From Dehalococcoidia bacterium (GTDB taxonomy: Bacteria; Chloroflexota; Dehalococcoidia; E44-bin15), in assembly GCA_030619615.1 (NCBI GenBank), contig JAUXBC010000003.1:1-23550 (forward strand): a stretch of 23,550 nucleotides of DNA, in the 5' to 3' direction. Positions within the stretch are counted from its first letter, which is position 1, and every line of letters starts with the position of its first letter. Below are positions 1 to 8,044 of this stretch, piece after piece. Made by a program: the position numbers and the translations under genes. Under the pieces are notes generated by a model that saw nothing but the letters and a program-made list of their open reading frames with translations, was not told where the DNA came from and made no database searches.

Positions 1-1
1 C

Positions 2-757
2 ACCGATGGTGACGAGGGCGACTATGATGAGAACTGGTTCATAGCCGGCCCTGCTCCTACACCAACATTGCTCCCATTTATAGTTGTTGCCAGCGCCGGG
101 GTTGGTTATAACCCGGTTATCGCCTGGGCTTATGATATTACAGACACAAACTTCAAAATTCGTCTCATAGACGATGATGGCGTCGCTGCGGCTTCAGCAT
201 CGGTGCAGTGGATCGCGGTGTCACAGGGCATGTGGAGACTCAATCCCGACGAGCGCCTGGCCATTCAAACGGAACACACTGAACACAACAATGCGGTTTG
301 GGTATACTACCCCATACTCTTCGACAGCACTGCGGTCAGCGTCGTCAACAACGCCCATTCGAGTCCCTACTCGCCTCCGGTGGAGCCTTATATCGCCAGC
401 CCACGAAGCGTTGGGCCCGCCCGCTTTATGAGCGCGTTTATCGAGGATGATGGCACCTCCCCACCCAGGGCATGGTTACAGTGGATTGCTGTGGGCGAGG
501 GAGACCCTACCCTTGTTCCTGACCTCGCAATCCAAGCAGATATCGGCACCTATAGTAATGGTGAGTTCGTATTCTTCCCCACCTCCTTCACCGGCACCCC
601 GGTGGTGGTTGCTAACGCCGAGGTAGGTGGGGTGCCAGTGATCGCCTCCGCCTGGGGCAACGGAACAGGGGGCTTCTTCATATCCCTCACAGACGACAGT
701 GGCGCCTCCGTCTCTGGTGCAAACGTGCAGTGGATAGCGGTGGGGCTTAGGCCCTAA
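2..757 (+). CDS. C-terminal part of a protein with H-type-lectin-like repeats (5' end outside window)
   Basis: The frame is open from base 2, so the true start lies upstream; 251 residues are visible, ending at TAA 755-757. Three copies of a beta-rich unit end in the same motif, QWIAV, at visible residues about 69, 160 and 243, a period of 83-91 residues. Each copy has an acidic-glycine turn (DDDG, EDDG, DDSG) 9-13 residues before the motif. The last copy, with a PTSF..TPVVV strand, an ...FFISL strand and a terminal WIAVG, resembles the H-type lectin fold, a carbohydrate-binding module known from snail agglutinin and discoidins. No catalytic motif is visible. By inference it is a secreted or surface sugar-binding or structural protein, but the signal peptide, if any, is outside the window. 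The family call is by pattern only. The stop is 11 bases before the next gene, so the two may be cotranscribed. Confidence 0.6.
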   Translation, partial: TDGDEGDYDENWFIAGPAPTPTLLPFIVVASAGVGYNPVIAWAYDITDTNFKIRLIDDDGVAAASASVQWIAVSQGMWRLNPDERLAIQTEHTEHNNAVWVYYPILFDSTAVSVVNNAHSSPYSPPVEPYIASPRSVGPARFMSAFIEDDGTSPPRAWLQWIAVGEGDPTLVPDLAIQADIGTYSNGEFVFFPTSFTGTPVVVANAEVGGVPVIASAWGNGTGGFFISLTDDSGASVSGANVQWIAVGLRP

Positions 758-768
758 TCGGAGGGGAA

Positions 769-1614
769 GTGCAAGGCAAAGTGGACCTCGATTGGGACGA
801 TGCAGGGGTGGTGCCGGAAAAGGTTTATCCCGACACCACCTTCATCTTTGCCAGGATGGCCGAGGCAACCTGGGAGATGGTTGACTTAGGCGAAGGGGGG
901 AGGGTTCTGGATATTGGGTGTGGCAGGGCTGTGGACGCCCTGGAACTGGCGAGGAGGGGTGGAAAGGCTGTGGGGCTTGATCCCTCGGGGAAGATGATCA
1001 GGGAGGCGAAAAGATATATCAGCGATGGCGAGGTCGCTTTAGTGCGAGGGGTAGGCGAGGCTTTGCCCTTTAAAAGGCATTCCCTGGATAAGGTTATGTG
1101 CAAAGGTGCCCTGGACCACTTCGTCGATGCTGCGAGGACGATGGAGGAAATGTCCCAGGTTCTCAAGCCCGAGGGGGCAGCAATAATCGCCATCGCCAAC
1201 TTCGAAAGCCTCAGTTGCCGGCTGGGGAGGTTGTGGTATCCGATAGCGAAAAGGTTCAACAGGGCAAAAGACGGAAGGACACCATGGGAGATCCCTCCCG
1301 ACCACACCTGCAAGTTTGATTATTGGCTGCTGAGACGCCTGGCGGATCGACATTTTCAGGTGAAGGAAACGATAGGCATCTCTTTGCTCTGGACAGCGCC
1401 CTATTGGGGAAAGACCCTCGCCCTCTTGCCTCGAGGGGTTTCAGCAACTATCTTAGTTCTTCTGGATAGGCTTGCCCGCAGGTTCCCCTCGCTGAGCGAT
1501 GTGATTATTATCAAGTGCACCCCGAAGGGCATAACTATGAAGAATGGTGGGCCGGCAACTCAGGGTGTGTGCCCGACAGGCGGCACCAAGATGTTTAGGA
1601 TAGGGAAGAGTTAA
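769..1614 (+). CDS. Class I SAM-dependent methyltransferase
   Basis: A 281-residue protein starting at GTG, with GGAG at 760-763 as ribosome binding site. Motif I is VLDIGCG at residues 46-52, followed by the acidic residue that binds the SAM ribose (D71 in VGLDPS), a DKVMCKGALDHF segment around 107-118, and QVLKPEGAAII at 130-140, the usual post-motif-III strand. This is the Methyltransf_11 (UbiE/COQ5-like) layout. The C-terminal 130 residues carry the substrate cap and are not diagnostic, so the substrate is unknown. It may be a small molecule, lipid or glycan. It lies 11 bases after the lectin-repeat gene and is followed by an intrinsic terminator, so it is the last gene of that transcription unit. 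Confidence 0.85.
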   Translation: MQGKVDLDWDDAGVVPEKVYPDTTFIFARMAEATWEMVDLGEGGRVLDIGCGRAVDALELARRGGKAVGLDPSGKMIREAKRYISDGEVALVRGVGEALPFKRHSLDKVMCKGALDHFVDAARTMEEMSQVLKPEGAAIIAIANFESLSCRLGRLWYPIAKRFNRAKDGRTPWEIPPDHTCKFDYWLLRRLADRHFQVKETIGISLLWTAPYWGKTLALLPRGVSATILVLLDRLARRFPSLSDVIIIKCTPKGITMKNGGPATQGVCPTGGTKMFRIGKS

Positions 1615-1644
1615 AGCTGGGATTAAGGGTGCCAGGACTATGAT

Positions 1645-1683
1645 AGAGGCTGGGTATCCCCCGGGAACAGCCAGCCTCTTTTT
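1645..1683 (+). terminator. Intrinsic terminator after the methyltransferase
   Basis: A perfect 9-bp stem, AGAGGCTGG (1645-1653) with CCAGCCTCT (1671-1679), has a 17-base loop and runs directly into five T residues (1679-1683). It lies 31 bases after the methyltransferase stop and about 48 bases before the next start, so it separates two transcription units. This is read directly from the sequence. Confidence 0.85.
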
Positions 1684-1730
1684 GGGATTGCGGAATTTGA
1701 AGACCAGAGAGCGAGGTTTCGGAGAATAGC

Positions 1731-2888
1731 ATGACCCTGCGTCTGCTCTTCTTCCCCGGGTTCGTATCGCAGAGCCAGGACTACAAGGCGTCCGACGCCG
1801 TCGGCTACGGCATCACCGCTGTCGATGCCATCGTGGCCGAGCTGCCCCGCCACGGCGTCCAAGTCCGGCGCGTGCAGCCGGAGATGCCCCCGGAGCTGGT
1901 GGGCATAGAGCGGCGGCGGCTGGCCTGGATCCTGGGGGGCTACCAAGCCCTCTTGCGCATCCCGCCCGAGGAATACGATGCCGTCTTCATCTTCCATGCC
2001 CTCCAGCAGTTTCCCCAGGAGGTGCGTCGCATCTTTGGGGATCTGGGCATCGGTGCTGCGATTACAGGCTACACCCACGGCAGCCACTGGGATCCCACAG
2101 ACGCATTCCGGTTCATCCACTACCCCGGCATGGAGGTGACCGACCTAGCCAACTTTCTGGCCATGGACCGGGTCTGTGTGACCAGTGAGTACTTCAGGGA
2201 GGTGCTGCTCCACAACGTCGCGCAGTGGCAGCCCGAGGCGGCCCGTCGACTTGAGGAGCGGCTGCGGGTGGTGGGCCTCCCCATCGACACGGCCGCGATC
2301 AACGCCGCCCGGACCGACGAGCGATTCCAGCGCCCGACCATCGTTTTCAACCATTCGATGGTGCCCACCAAGGAGCCGGGACTCTTCTTAGACGCGGCGG
2401 AGCGGGCCCTCAGCACCCATGACTGCCAAGTGGTCATCACGCGTGACGTGGGAGGCACGGCCGTGGAGGAGCGGGTCAAGGCCCTCCAGCAACGCTTCCC
2501 GGGCCGGATGAACGTAGGCGGCACCCTGAGCTTGGACGCCTACTTCCGGCTGCTCTGGCAAGCTGACATCCAGGTGTCCACGGCCCGACACGAGACCTTC
2601 GGCGTCTCCACAGTGGAGGCCATGTATACCGAGAACTGCTGCCTGCTACCCGATCGATTCAGCTACCCGGAGATCACGGACAACTGCCGGGACGCCCTCT
2701 ACGACACGCCGCAGGAGCTCTTCGCCCGGCTTGATCACTACCTCCGGGATGCCGAGGATCGCCGCCGGGTGGCGAGGGAGCTGCGCCAGCGCGCCCTGCG
2801 CTATACGCCGGGCCAAGTGGTGCCCCGCATTGCCGCCGTTATCGCTGAGGCGGTGGAAGCAACCCGACCACGCTTCGTTTCTCCATAG
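1731..2888 (+). CDS. GT4-type glycosyltransferase, GTDC1 / tRNA-queuosine mannosyltransferase-like C-terminal half
   Basis: A 385-residue protein, ATG start, GGAG at 1721-1724. The C-terminal half has the GT-B nucleotide-sugar domain: a FNHSMVPTKEPGLFLDA stretch at 206-222, then a ...QADIQVSTARHETFG... stretch leading to the E-x7-E pair E288/E296 and a PDRFSYPEI segment. That last part resembles GTDC1 and the bacterial queuosine-tRNA mannosyltransferase group more than ordinary capsule glycosyltransferases. The N-terminal half (LLFFPGF, GYTHGSHWDP at 113-122) does not clearly match that group, so the acceptor is open: tRNA, lipid or glycan. The gene is much richer in G+C than its neighbours (1801-1860 is 43/60 G+C; 3301-3360 is 30/60), suggesting recent transfer. 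It stands alone between an upstream terminator and a convergent gene. Confidence 0.75.
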   Translation: MTLRLLFFPGFVSQSQDYKASDAVGYGITAVDAIVAELPRHGVQVRRVQPEMPPELVGIERRRLAWILGGYQALLRIPPEEYDAVFIFHALQQFPQEVRRIFGDLGIGAAITGYTHGSHWDPTDAFRFIHYPGMEVTDLANFLAMDRVCVTSEYFREVLLHNVAQWQPEAARRLEERLRVVGLPIDTAAINAARTDERFQRPTIVFNHSMVPTKEPGLFLDAAERALSTHDCQVVITRDVGGTAVEERVKALQQRFPGRMNVGGTLSLDAYFRLLWQADIQVSTARHETFGVSTVEAMYTENCCLLPDRFSYPEITDNCRDALYDTPQELFARLDHYLRDAEDRRRVARELRQRALRYTPGQVVPRIAAVIAEAVEATRPRFVSP

Positions 2889-2938
2889 CCACTCGATCGC
2901 CCTTCTGGGCTACGCCATCGAAGGAGAAGTTATAATAG

Positions 2939-4186
2939 CTAACCCGATAAAACCTCTTCATATACCTGGAGCATCTTCCTTCCTGCCTCCGGCCACGAGA
3001 AATGCCTTTCCATCCTCTTTCTGCCCTCAACGCCCATCCTGCGACGCATAGATTCATCCTCAAGCAGCCGCTTGATGGCAGTGGCCAAGGCATGAGGGTT
3101 CTTAGGCGGCACCAAAATCCCGGTTTCCCCCTCCTTCACCACCTCGGGGAGTGCCCCGGCCCTAGTGGCGATCACCGGAACCTCACAGGCCATCGCCTCC
3201 GCCGCAGGAAGCCCAAAACCCTCATAAACAGAGGAGGTAATAGCAACCTCCGCCGCTGAATACTGGCTCACCAGCTCCTCTGTGGTTAACCTCCCGGTAA
3301 AGGTGACCATATCCCCAAGCCCATATTTTTCAACCAGCTTCAAGGCAAAGCTGTCGCCAGGGGTTAGCTTATCCACGATGGTCAGTTTTAGATCGACATC
3401 ATCCCCCTTCAGTAGCTTTAGGGCCTGAAGCAGGTAAAGAATGCCCTTCTTTCGATCTCCCGTTCTGCCTACCATGATCAGGCGACCCTGCTCCTTTCGA
3501 TGCCCATCCAACCTCTTAAAAACATCAGTATCGACCCCCAGGTAGACCATTCTTATTTTGCTCTGGGGCACCTTGAACATCCTGCTCACCTCATGTGCCG
3601 AGCTCCAGGAGTCGGTGATTATTCCGTCCAACCTCCTGGCAACAATGCCCTGCATCAGGGGAGGGTAGAAGAGGATTCGCTTGATCTTCTCCCATTCGTT
3701 TGGCGCCTGAGCTAGCTCAGCCTTGATATCGATAGGCAGGGGGTGGTGGATGGTGGCGACTATAGGCACGCCTAAGGTCCTCATCGGAAGCAAGCCATAG
3801 GCCAGGCACTGATTATCGTGGATGATGTCGAAGCGATGATCGGGCAGAAGCTCTCGCACCTTCAAATAGGCCCTGATGCTGAAGGTAACCATTTCAGGGA
3901 ACATTCCCAGCTTTGTTCCGGCGAGCTCAAAGAAATTAACGGGGGCGAAGATGCGCAGGGGATTCCCCCTGGGGAGAAAACTCACCCCCTCATTCTTCCG
4001 ATCGTAGAGGTTCAGGCTTTCCAGCTTATGCACCCTGATCCCATCGGCAATATCGGGATAGGGTGGGCCTACTATTACATCGACCTGGTGACCGAGCCTC
4101 TGAAACTCTCGAGATAAGTAATAGAGGTAAACCCCCTGACCGCCACAATACTTATTCCCACGATAGCAAAGGAGACATATCTTCAC
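2939..4186 (-). CDS. GT4 family glycosyltransferase (paralogue of the 4914-6134 gene)
   Basis: A 415-residue GT-B enzyme, GTG start. The N-terminal acceptor domain begins MKICLLCYRGNKYCGGQGVY, with the glycine loop GGQG at 15-18, and has HHPLPIDIKAEL in its middle. The donor domain has a GRTGDRKKGILYLLQAL segment and the E-x7-E pair at E322/E330 within YEGFGLPAAEAM. It is a retaining GT4 enzyme that transfers a sugar from a nucleotide-sugar to a lipid-linked or glycan acceptor, probably at the inner face of the membrane. The sugar cannot be told. It is very like the second glycosyltransferase of the cassette over its whole length. It follows the methyltransferase after 19 bases, with a G-rich ribosome binding region at about 4190-4199. 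It is the last gene of the minus-strand run and converges on the GC-rich glycosyltransferase 50 bases away. Confidence 0.88.
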   Translation of the reverse strand: MKICLLCYRGNKYCGGQGVYLYYLSREFQRLGHQVDVIVGPPYPDIADGIRVHKLESLNLYDRKNEGVSFLPRGNPLRIFAPVNFFELAGTKLGMFPEMVTFSIRAYLKVRELLPDHRFDIIHDNQCLAYGLLPMRTLGVPIVATIHHPLPIDIKAELAQAPNEWEKIKRILFYPPLMQGIVARRLDGIITDSWSSAHEVSRMFKVPQSKIRMVYLGVDTDVFKRLDGHRKEQGRLIMVGRTGDRKKGILYLLQALKLLKGDDVDLKLTIVDKLTPGDSFALKLVEKYGLGDMVTFTGRLTTEELVSQYSAAEVAITSSVYEGFGLPAAEAMACEVPVIATRAGALPEVVKEGETGILVPPKNPHALATAIKRLLEDESMRRRMGVEGRKRMERHFSWPEAGRKMLQVYEEVLSG

Positions 4187-4205
4187 CCCAGGCTCCCCCC
4201 TTTTG

Positions 4206-4913
4206 CTAAATCTTCCTTGTATAGATGACCATGCTCTTCGGGAAGAAAAAGTTTAAGATGCGTTCCATGCGGTGAACAAACCTAGACCTAGTGACTATCT
4301 GCATCTCCAGGAATTTGTAGTAAAGAGACGGAATCGAGGCATCCTCATTCCTAAGCCCGAAGACACAGCGAAGGAACCAATAGATGGAGTGGAAGGCATG
4401 CTCGTGGCGGATGGCATATACTGCCAGATTATTGCGGCGCAGGGAATCCATCAGTTCCTGGGCTTTATACTTCCTGACATGGCCACCGGGATGATTATAA
4501 TAGTCCCTATCTAGCGCCCAGCAGACGGTCTCCGAGAGGTAGGTAGGCACGGTAACTGCCATTGCCCCACCCTGCTTCAATATCCTTACCAGCTCCTTGA
4601 TCCCCCGCTCATCGTCGGCCAAATGCTCCAGAACCTCGGCGCAGATTATCTTATCGAAGGAGGCATCCTTAAAGGGGAGGCTAAGGGCATCGGCGCGCAT
4701 CACGTTCCACCTCCCCTTTGAAACCCGCTGCGTGTCCATATAGTGCAAAACGTAGCGGGTCTTTCTCAGGCTCAGGTCATCCCTATCCAGGGCATATACC
4801 GTACAATGATTGATTCGGCATGCTTCAAAGCTATGCCTTCCCTCGCCACAGCCCACATCCAAAAACCTATCGCCGCTTTCTATGGGAAAGAGATCGAAAT
4901 TGACGGTGAGCAC
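4206..4913 (-). CDS. Class I SAM-dependent methyltransferase between two glycosyltransferases
   Basis: A 235-residue protein. Motif I is FLDVGCGEGRHSFEA (17-31), the ribose-binding acid is D43, and FDKIICAEVLEHL with ...RILKQGGAMAVTVP complete the Methyltransf_11 pattern typical of small-molecule, lipid or glycan methylation. The start is GTG at 4911-4913, directly abutting the TAG stop of the upstream glycosyltransferase (4914-4916), so translation is probably coupled. Its place between two glycosyltransferases suggests that it methylates the glycan or glycolipid they build, or its lipid carrier; this is inference. The C-terminal part (VHRMERILNFFFPKSMVIY) is basic and hydrophobic and could contact the membrane. 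Confidence 0.83.
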   Translation of the reverse strand: MLTVNFDLFPIESGDRFLDVGCGEGRHSFEACRINHCTVYALDRDDLSLRKTRYVLHYMDTQRVSKGRWNVMRADALSLPFKDASFDKIICAEVLEHLADDERGIKELVRILKQGGAMAVTVPTYLSETVCWALDRDYYNHPGGHVRKYKAQELMDSLRRNNLAVYAIRHEHAFHSIYWFLRCVFGLRNEDASIPSLYYKFLEMQIVTRSRFVHRMERILNFFFPKSMVIYTRKI

Positions 4914-6134
4914 CTAAAGGACCTCCTGATATACCTCCAGGGTTTTCCTCGCTGCCTCCTTCCAGGTGAAGTGCCTTTCCACCCGCCTCCTTCCCTCCCC
5001 CCCCATCACCTGCCTAAGTGGTCCATCCCCAAGTAGCCGCTCGATGGCCCCAGCCAGGGCATGGGGGTCCTTCGGTGGCACTAAGATGCCGCTCCTTCCA
5101 TCCTCCACCACCTCGGGGAGGGCCCCGGCAGTGGTCGCCACCACCGGAAGGCCACAGGCCATCGCTTCGGCAGCGGGAAGACCAAAGCCCTCATAAAGGG
5201 AGGGGACCACCGCCACCTCCGCCGTGGCGTAACACCTGACCAGCTCCTCCACATCCACCCTCCCGGTAAAGGTAACCCTATCCTCAAGTCCATACTTCCT
5301 CACCAATGCTGGGGTATACTCATTGTCGGGAGCCCCACGGTCAACTATGGTCAATTTCACATCGATCTTTTCCTTTAAAAGCTGAAGGGCTCTCAGCAAA
5401 TAGACAACCCCCTTCTTGCGGTCCGGGGTGTTGGCAACGATGATGAGGCGACCCTGCTCCTTCCTCTCCCCATCCAACCTCCTAAACATATCTATATCGA
5501 TGCCATTGTGAACCACCCTCAGTTTGCTCTGAGGAACCTTGAAGGTATTCCTCGTCTCCTCGGCGGCACTGGCGGAGACGGCGATCACCCGATCCATCCT
5601 TTTAGTCACCAGATGCTGCATCAAGAAGGGATAGAACATTATCCGGCCGAACCTCTCCCACGCCCTGTCCAGATGGGCAAGATCGGTCCTTCTATCGATG
5701 GGTAAGGGGTGGTGCACCGTGGCCACGATAGGGATTTCGAAGGCCTTCATCAGCAGTATTCCATAGCCCAGGGTCTGATTGTCATGAATGATGTCGAAGC
5801 GGTTATCGGGGAGGAGCTGGCGCAACTTCTGATAGGCCCTGATGCTGAAGGAGAACATCTCAGTGAACATCCCGAGCCTTGTCCCCGCCAGCTCGTAGAG
5901 GTTGAGGGGGGTAAAGACCTTAAAGGGGGCTTGTTTGGGGAAGCCGAACTCAAAGAAGTTCAGGTTTTCTACCCTATGCTCACCTATCCCCTCAGGGATA
6001 TAGGGGTAGGGAGGGCCGACAATTACATGAACCTCATGACCCAGTCTCTGGAGCTCCCGAGATAAGTAATAGAGGTAAACCCCCTGACCGCCGCAGTACA
6101 TGTTACCCCTGTTGCAAAGGAGGCATATCCTCAC
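4914..6134 (-). CDS. GT4 family glycosyltransferase (paralogue of the 2939-4186 gene)
   Basis: A 406-residue GT-B enzyme with GTG start and an AAGGA ribosome binding site about 7 bases upstream. The N-terminus MRICLLCNRGNMYCGGQGVY is nearly the same as that of the other glycosyltransferase of the cassette, and they also share VATVHHPLPID/VATIHHPLPID, DRKKGVVYLLRAL-like, and the E-x7-E pair (here E315/E323, in YEGFGLPAAEAM). This is the retaining GT4 fold; donor and acceptor are not predictable. It starts 23 bases after the NUDIX gene and abuts the following methyltransferase. The paralogue pair probably arose by local duplication, with the two copies adding successive sugars. Confidence 0.88.
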   Translation of the reverse strand: MRICLLCNRGNMYCGGQGVYLYYLSRELQRLGHEVHVIVGPPYPYIPEGIGEHRVENLNFFEFGFPKQAPFKVFTPLNLYELAGTRLGMFTEMFSFSIRAYQKLRQLLPDNRFDIIHDNQTLGYGILLMKAFEIPIVATVHHPLPIDRRTDLAHLDRAWERFGRIMFYPFLMQHLVTKRMDRVIAVSASAAEETRNTFKVPQSKLRVVHNGIDIDMFRRLDGERKEQGRLIIVANTPDRKKGVVYLLRALQLLKEKIDVKLTIVDRGAPDNEYTPALVRKYGLEDRVTFTGRVDVEELVRCYATAEVAVVPSLYEGFGLPAAEAMACGLPVVATTAGALPEVVEDGRSGILVPPKDPHALAGAIERLLGDGPLRQVMGGEGRRRVERHFTWKEAARKTLEVYQEVL

Positions 6135-6157
6135 TGTCTTTCCTTTCTACGCCCCTT

Positions 6158-6706
6158 TTATGCAAAGGGATTCGCCCCTCGATACCTGAGGACAAGGGTG
6201 AAAAGGCCAACGATGCTCTTGGCATCGCAAATCTCGCCCGATGAGATAAGATTTGCGATCTCTGCCAGAGGGATGGGCACTACCTCGATAGCCTCATCCT
6301 CCTTGGCACCACGCCTACCCCGTTGAAGCTCCGTGGCCAGGAAGAGATGCAAAAATTCGTTTGAGTAGCCGGGACTACTGTAGAAGCCACCAAGCCTCTC
6401 CAGCTTCCCAGCAATATATCCCGTCTCCTCCTCCAGCTCTCTAAGGGCGCACTGGATAGGTTGTTCACCAGGTTCGATGCCCCCAGCGGGGATCTCCAGT
6501 AGCACCTTCTCCGCAGGCTTACGAAACTGACGCACCAGGAGAACATTATCCTCTGAATCTATGGCAACAACAGCGACACAATCGACATGCTCCACCACTT
6601 CCCGCGTCGTCTTCCGCCCTGAGGGAAGCACCACCGTATCCAGGCGAAGCTTGACCTCACGCCCCTCATATACCAGCTTGCTCTCTAAGGTTCGCTCCTC
6701 ACTCAA
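6158..6706 (-). CDS. nudF: NUDIX hydrolase, ADP-ribose pyrophosphatase type
   Basis: A 182-residue protein. The full Nudix box (G-x5-E-x7-R-E-x2-E-E-x-G) lies at residues 75-97: G75, E81, R89, E90, E93, E94, G96. The region before it (EVVEHVDCVAVVAID...VLLVRQFRKPAEKVLLEIPAGGIEPG) is the classic ADP-ribose pyrophosphatase arrangement, cleaving ADP-ribose to AMP and ribose 5-phosphate with Mg2+. The start is TTG at 6704-6706, overlapping the TGA of the acetyltransferase gene by two bases, with GGAG about 9 bases upstream; the resulting N-terminus fits the family. Its place downstream of NAD kinase suggests recycling of NAD breakdown products. The enzyme class is well supported, the exact substrate less so. 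Confidence 0.88.
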   Translation of the reverse strand: MSEERTLESKLVYEGREVKLRLDTVVLPSGRKTTREVVEHVDCVAVVAIDSEDNVLLVRQFRKPAEKVLLEIPAGGIEPGEQPIQCALRELEEETGYIAGKLERLGGFYSSPGYSNEFLHLFLATELQRGRRGAKEDEAIEVVPIPLAEIANLISSGEICDAKSIVGLFTLVLRYRGANPFA

Positions 6707-7176
6707 GGCGACTCCAAGACGGCCTTTGGCTCATATATTAAAGCCACCTCATCGCAGTTGGGGAACTTGGGACATTTCAGGCACTCCCCCCAGACCTTGC
6801 GCGGCAGCTCCATCATGTCGACCTGATGAAAGCCGAGCCTCTCAAAGAAATCAGGCTTATAGGTGAGGCAGAAAACAGTTTCGATTCCCAGGCTTCTTGT
6901 CTCCTCGAGGCAGGCCTGGACAAGCAAGGCACCAGCCCCTTTATCCTGTATCTCCTCGGCCACAGCAACGGCCCTGATCTCGGCTAGATCCGACCAGAAT
7001 ATATGGAGGGCGGCACAGGCAACCACCTCATCGCCATCCCGAACCACGAAGAGGTCCCTGATGTTCTCATAGAGTTCGCTCAAGGAGCGGGGCAACATCT
7101 CCCCCTTATCGGCAAAGTAATTAACCAGCCTTTGTATCTGAGGTATGTCGCCAATGCGTGCCTTCTCCACCTTCAT
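6703..7176 (-). CDS. GNAT N-acetyltransferase, ArgA-like (amino-acid N-acetyltransferase type)
   Basis: A 157-residue single-domain GNAT protein. Visible hallmarks are NYFADKGEMLPRSLSELYEN (19-38), the acetyl-CoA-binding loop QDKGAGALL (77-85), and a C-terminal PRKVWGECLKCPKFPNCDE segment with three cysteines. This is the short stand-alone N-acetylglutamate synthase-like family found in many Gram-positive bacteria and Chloroflexota; family members transfer acetyl from acetyl-CoA to glutamate in arginine synthesis or to a related amino group. Here no arginine genes are adjacent, so the substrate is inferred from family only. The ATG start overlaps the TGA of NAD kinase by four bases (ATGA) and the stop overlaps the NUDIX start, giving a tightly coupled three-gene unit. 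Confidence 0.85.
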   Translation of the reverse strand: MKVEKARIGDIPQIQRLVNYFADKGEMLPRSLSELYENIRDLFVVRDGDEVVACAALHIFWSDLAEIRAVAVAEEIQDKGAGALLVQACLEETRSLGIETVFCLTYKPDFFERLGFHQVDMMELPRKVWGECLKCPKFPNCDEVALIYEPKAVLESP

Positions 7177-7991
7177 CTCTGCCCCAATCTCTCCATCAAA
7201 CTACTATAGAAAAAGGTCGGTGGCTTAGCCCTTAGAAAACGGGTAACATGGGGGCTAAGCATGACCCTGATGCTATCTCCGCTCTCCAGCTCAATATTGA
7301 TCTGCCCATCGATGCTGAGCATCGCCTGGTGGTCGGTGCCCACCGTCAGCTCCACGATGGCTGTGGAGGGAAATAACAAGGCATTGGCGAAAGTGAGGTG
7401 AGGAAAAAGGGGATTCAACAGGATCTCCTTGGCTTGGGGATAGAGAATGGGGCCACCGGCCGCCAAAGAGTAACCCGTGCTCCCCGTTGCGGTAGCCAAA
7501 AGCAAGCCATCCGCCTTGTAGGTGGTCAAGGGGGCACCATCGATAATAGTCGTCACATAGACCACCCGAGATGTGGCGCCCCTGCCCACAACGACGTCGT
7601 TTAAGGCATGAAAGGTCAAATCCTTACCCGCCAGCTCCGCCTGAAGCATGGCGCGTTCGTCGATCCAGCCCTCCCCGGCCAAGAAGGCAGGGAGTCTCTG
7701 CTGAGCCTCCTCAGCACTGAGCTCGGTCATAAATCCTAGCCTTCCCAGATTTATCCCCACAATAGGAACAGACCAGGGAACAACGGCGCGGGCCGCTCTC
7801 AGAATAGTGCCATCGCCGCCAACGCTAAGGATCAGCTCTGTGCCCTCAACCTGGGCCTTCGCCTCCCCCTCCTCCCAGGCAGAACAAAGCCAAACGGAGG
7901 CCTCCAGGGAAGGCAAAAAACTTGCCAGTTCCTCGGCTAGAGCAACAGCGGCAGCGATCTTGGGTTGATAGAGAATGCCCACTTTCTTCAA
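7173..7991 (-). CDS. nadK: NAD kinase
   Basis: Phosphorylates NAD to NADP in the cytosol with ATP or polyphosphate. Counting from an upstream in-frame TTG at 8009, the motifs are GGDGT (64-68), NLGRLGFMTE (87-96), LNDVV (136-140) and ATGSTGYSLAAGGP (174-187), all diagnostic of the ATP-NAD kinase family. I place the start at the TTG 7989-7991, giving 272 residues beginning MKKVGILYQP: it has GAGG about 9 bases upstream and matches usual NAD kinase N-termini, whereas the TTG at 8009 has no ribosome binding site. It lies downstream of nuoN with its own promoter candidate. NADP(H) supply may be relevant to the GltD-type domain in the nuo operon; that link is inference. Confidence 0.93.
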   Translation of the reverse strand: MKKVGILYQPKIAAAVALAEELASFLPSLEASVWLCSAWEEGEAKAQVEGTELILSVGGDGTILRAARAVVPWSVPIVGINLGRLGFMTELSAEEAQQRLPAFLAGEGWIDERAMLQAELAGKDLTFHALNDVVVGRGATSRVVYVTTIIDGAPLTTYKADGLLLATATGSTGYSLAAGGPILYPQAKEILLNPLFPHLTFANALLFPSTAIVELTVGTDHQAMLSIDGQINIELESGDSIRVMLSPHVTRFLRAKPPTFFYSSLMERLGQR

Positions 7992-8044
7992 CAGATTGGA
8001 CCTCAGCAAATCGACGAAAGACTAAACCAGAGCGTGCATACGGA

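Noticed and set aside
1638..2591. Minus-strand open frames opposite the GC-rich glycosyltransferase
   Set aside because: High G+C removes stop codons from other frames. The plus-strand frame has recognisable glycosyltransferase motifs; the opposite ones do not.
2893..2921. Imperfect hairpin (TCGAT/ATCGA outside GCCC-TTCT-GGGC) between the two convergent glycosyltransferase genes, considered as a two-way terminator
   Set aside because: The stem is interrupted by unequal bulges and neither strand has a T run after it. The position is right for a terminator but the structure is too weak to annotate.
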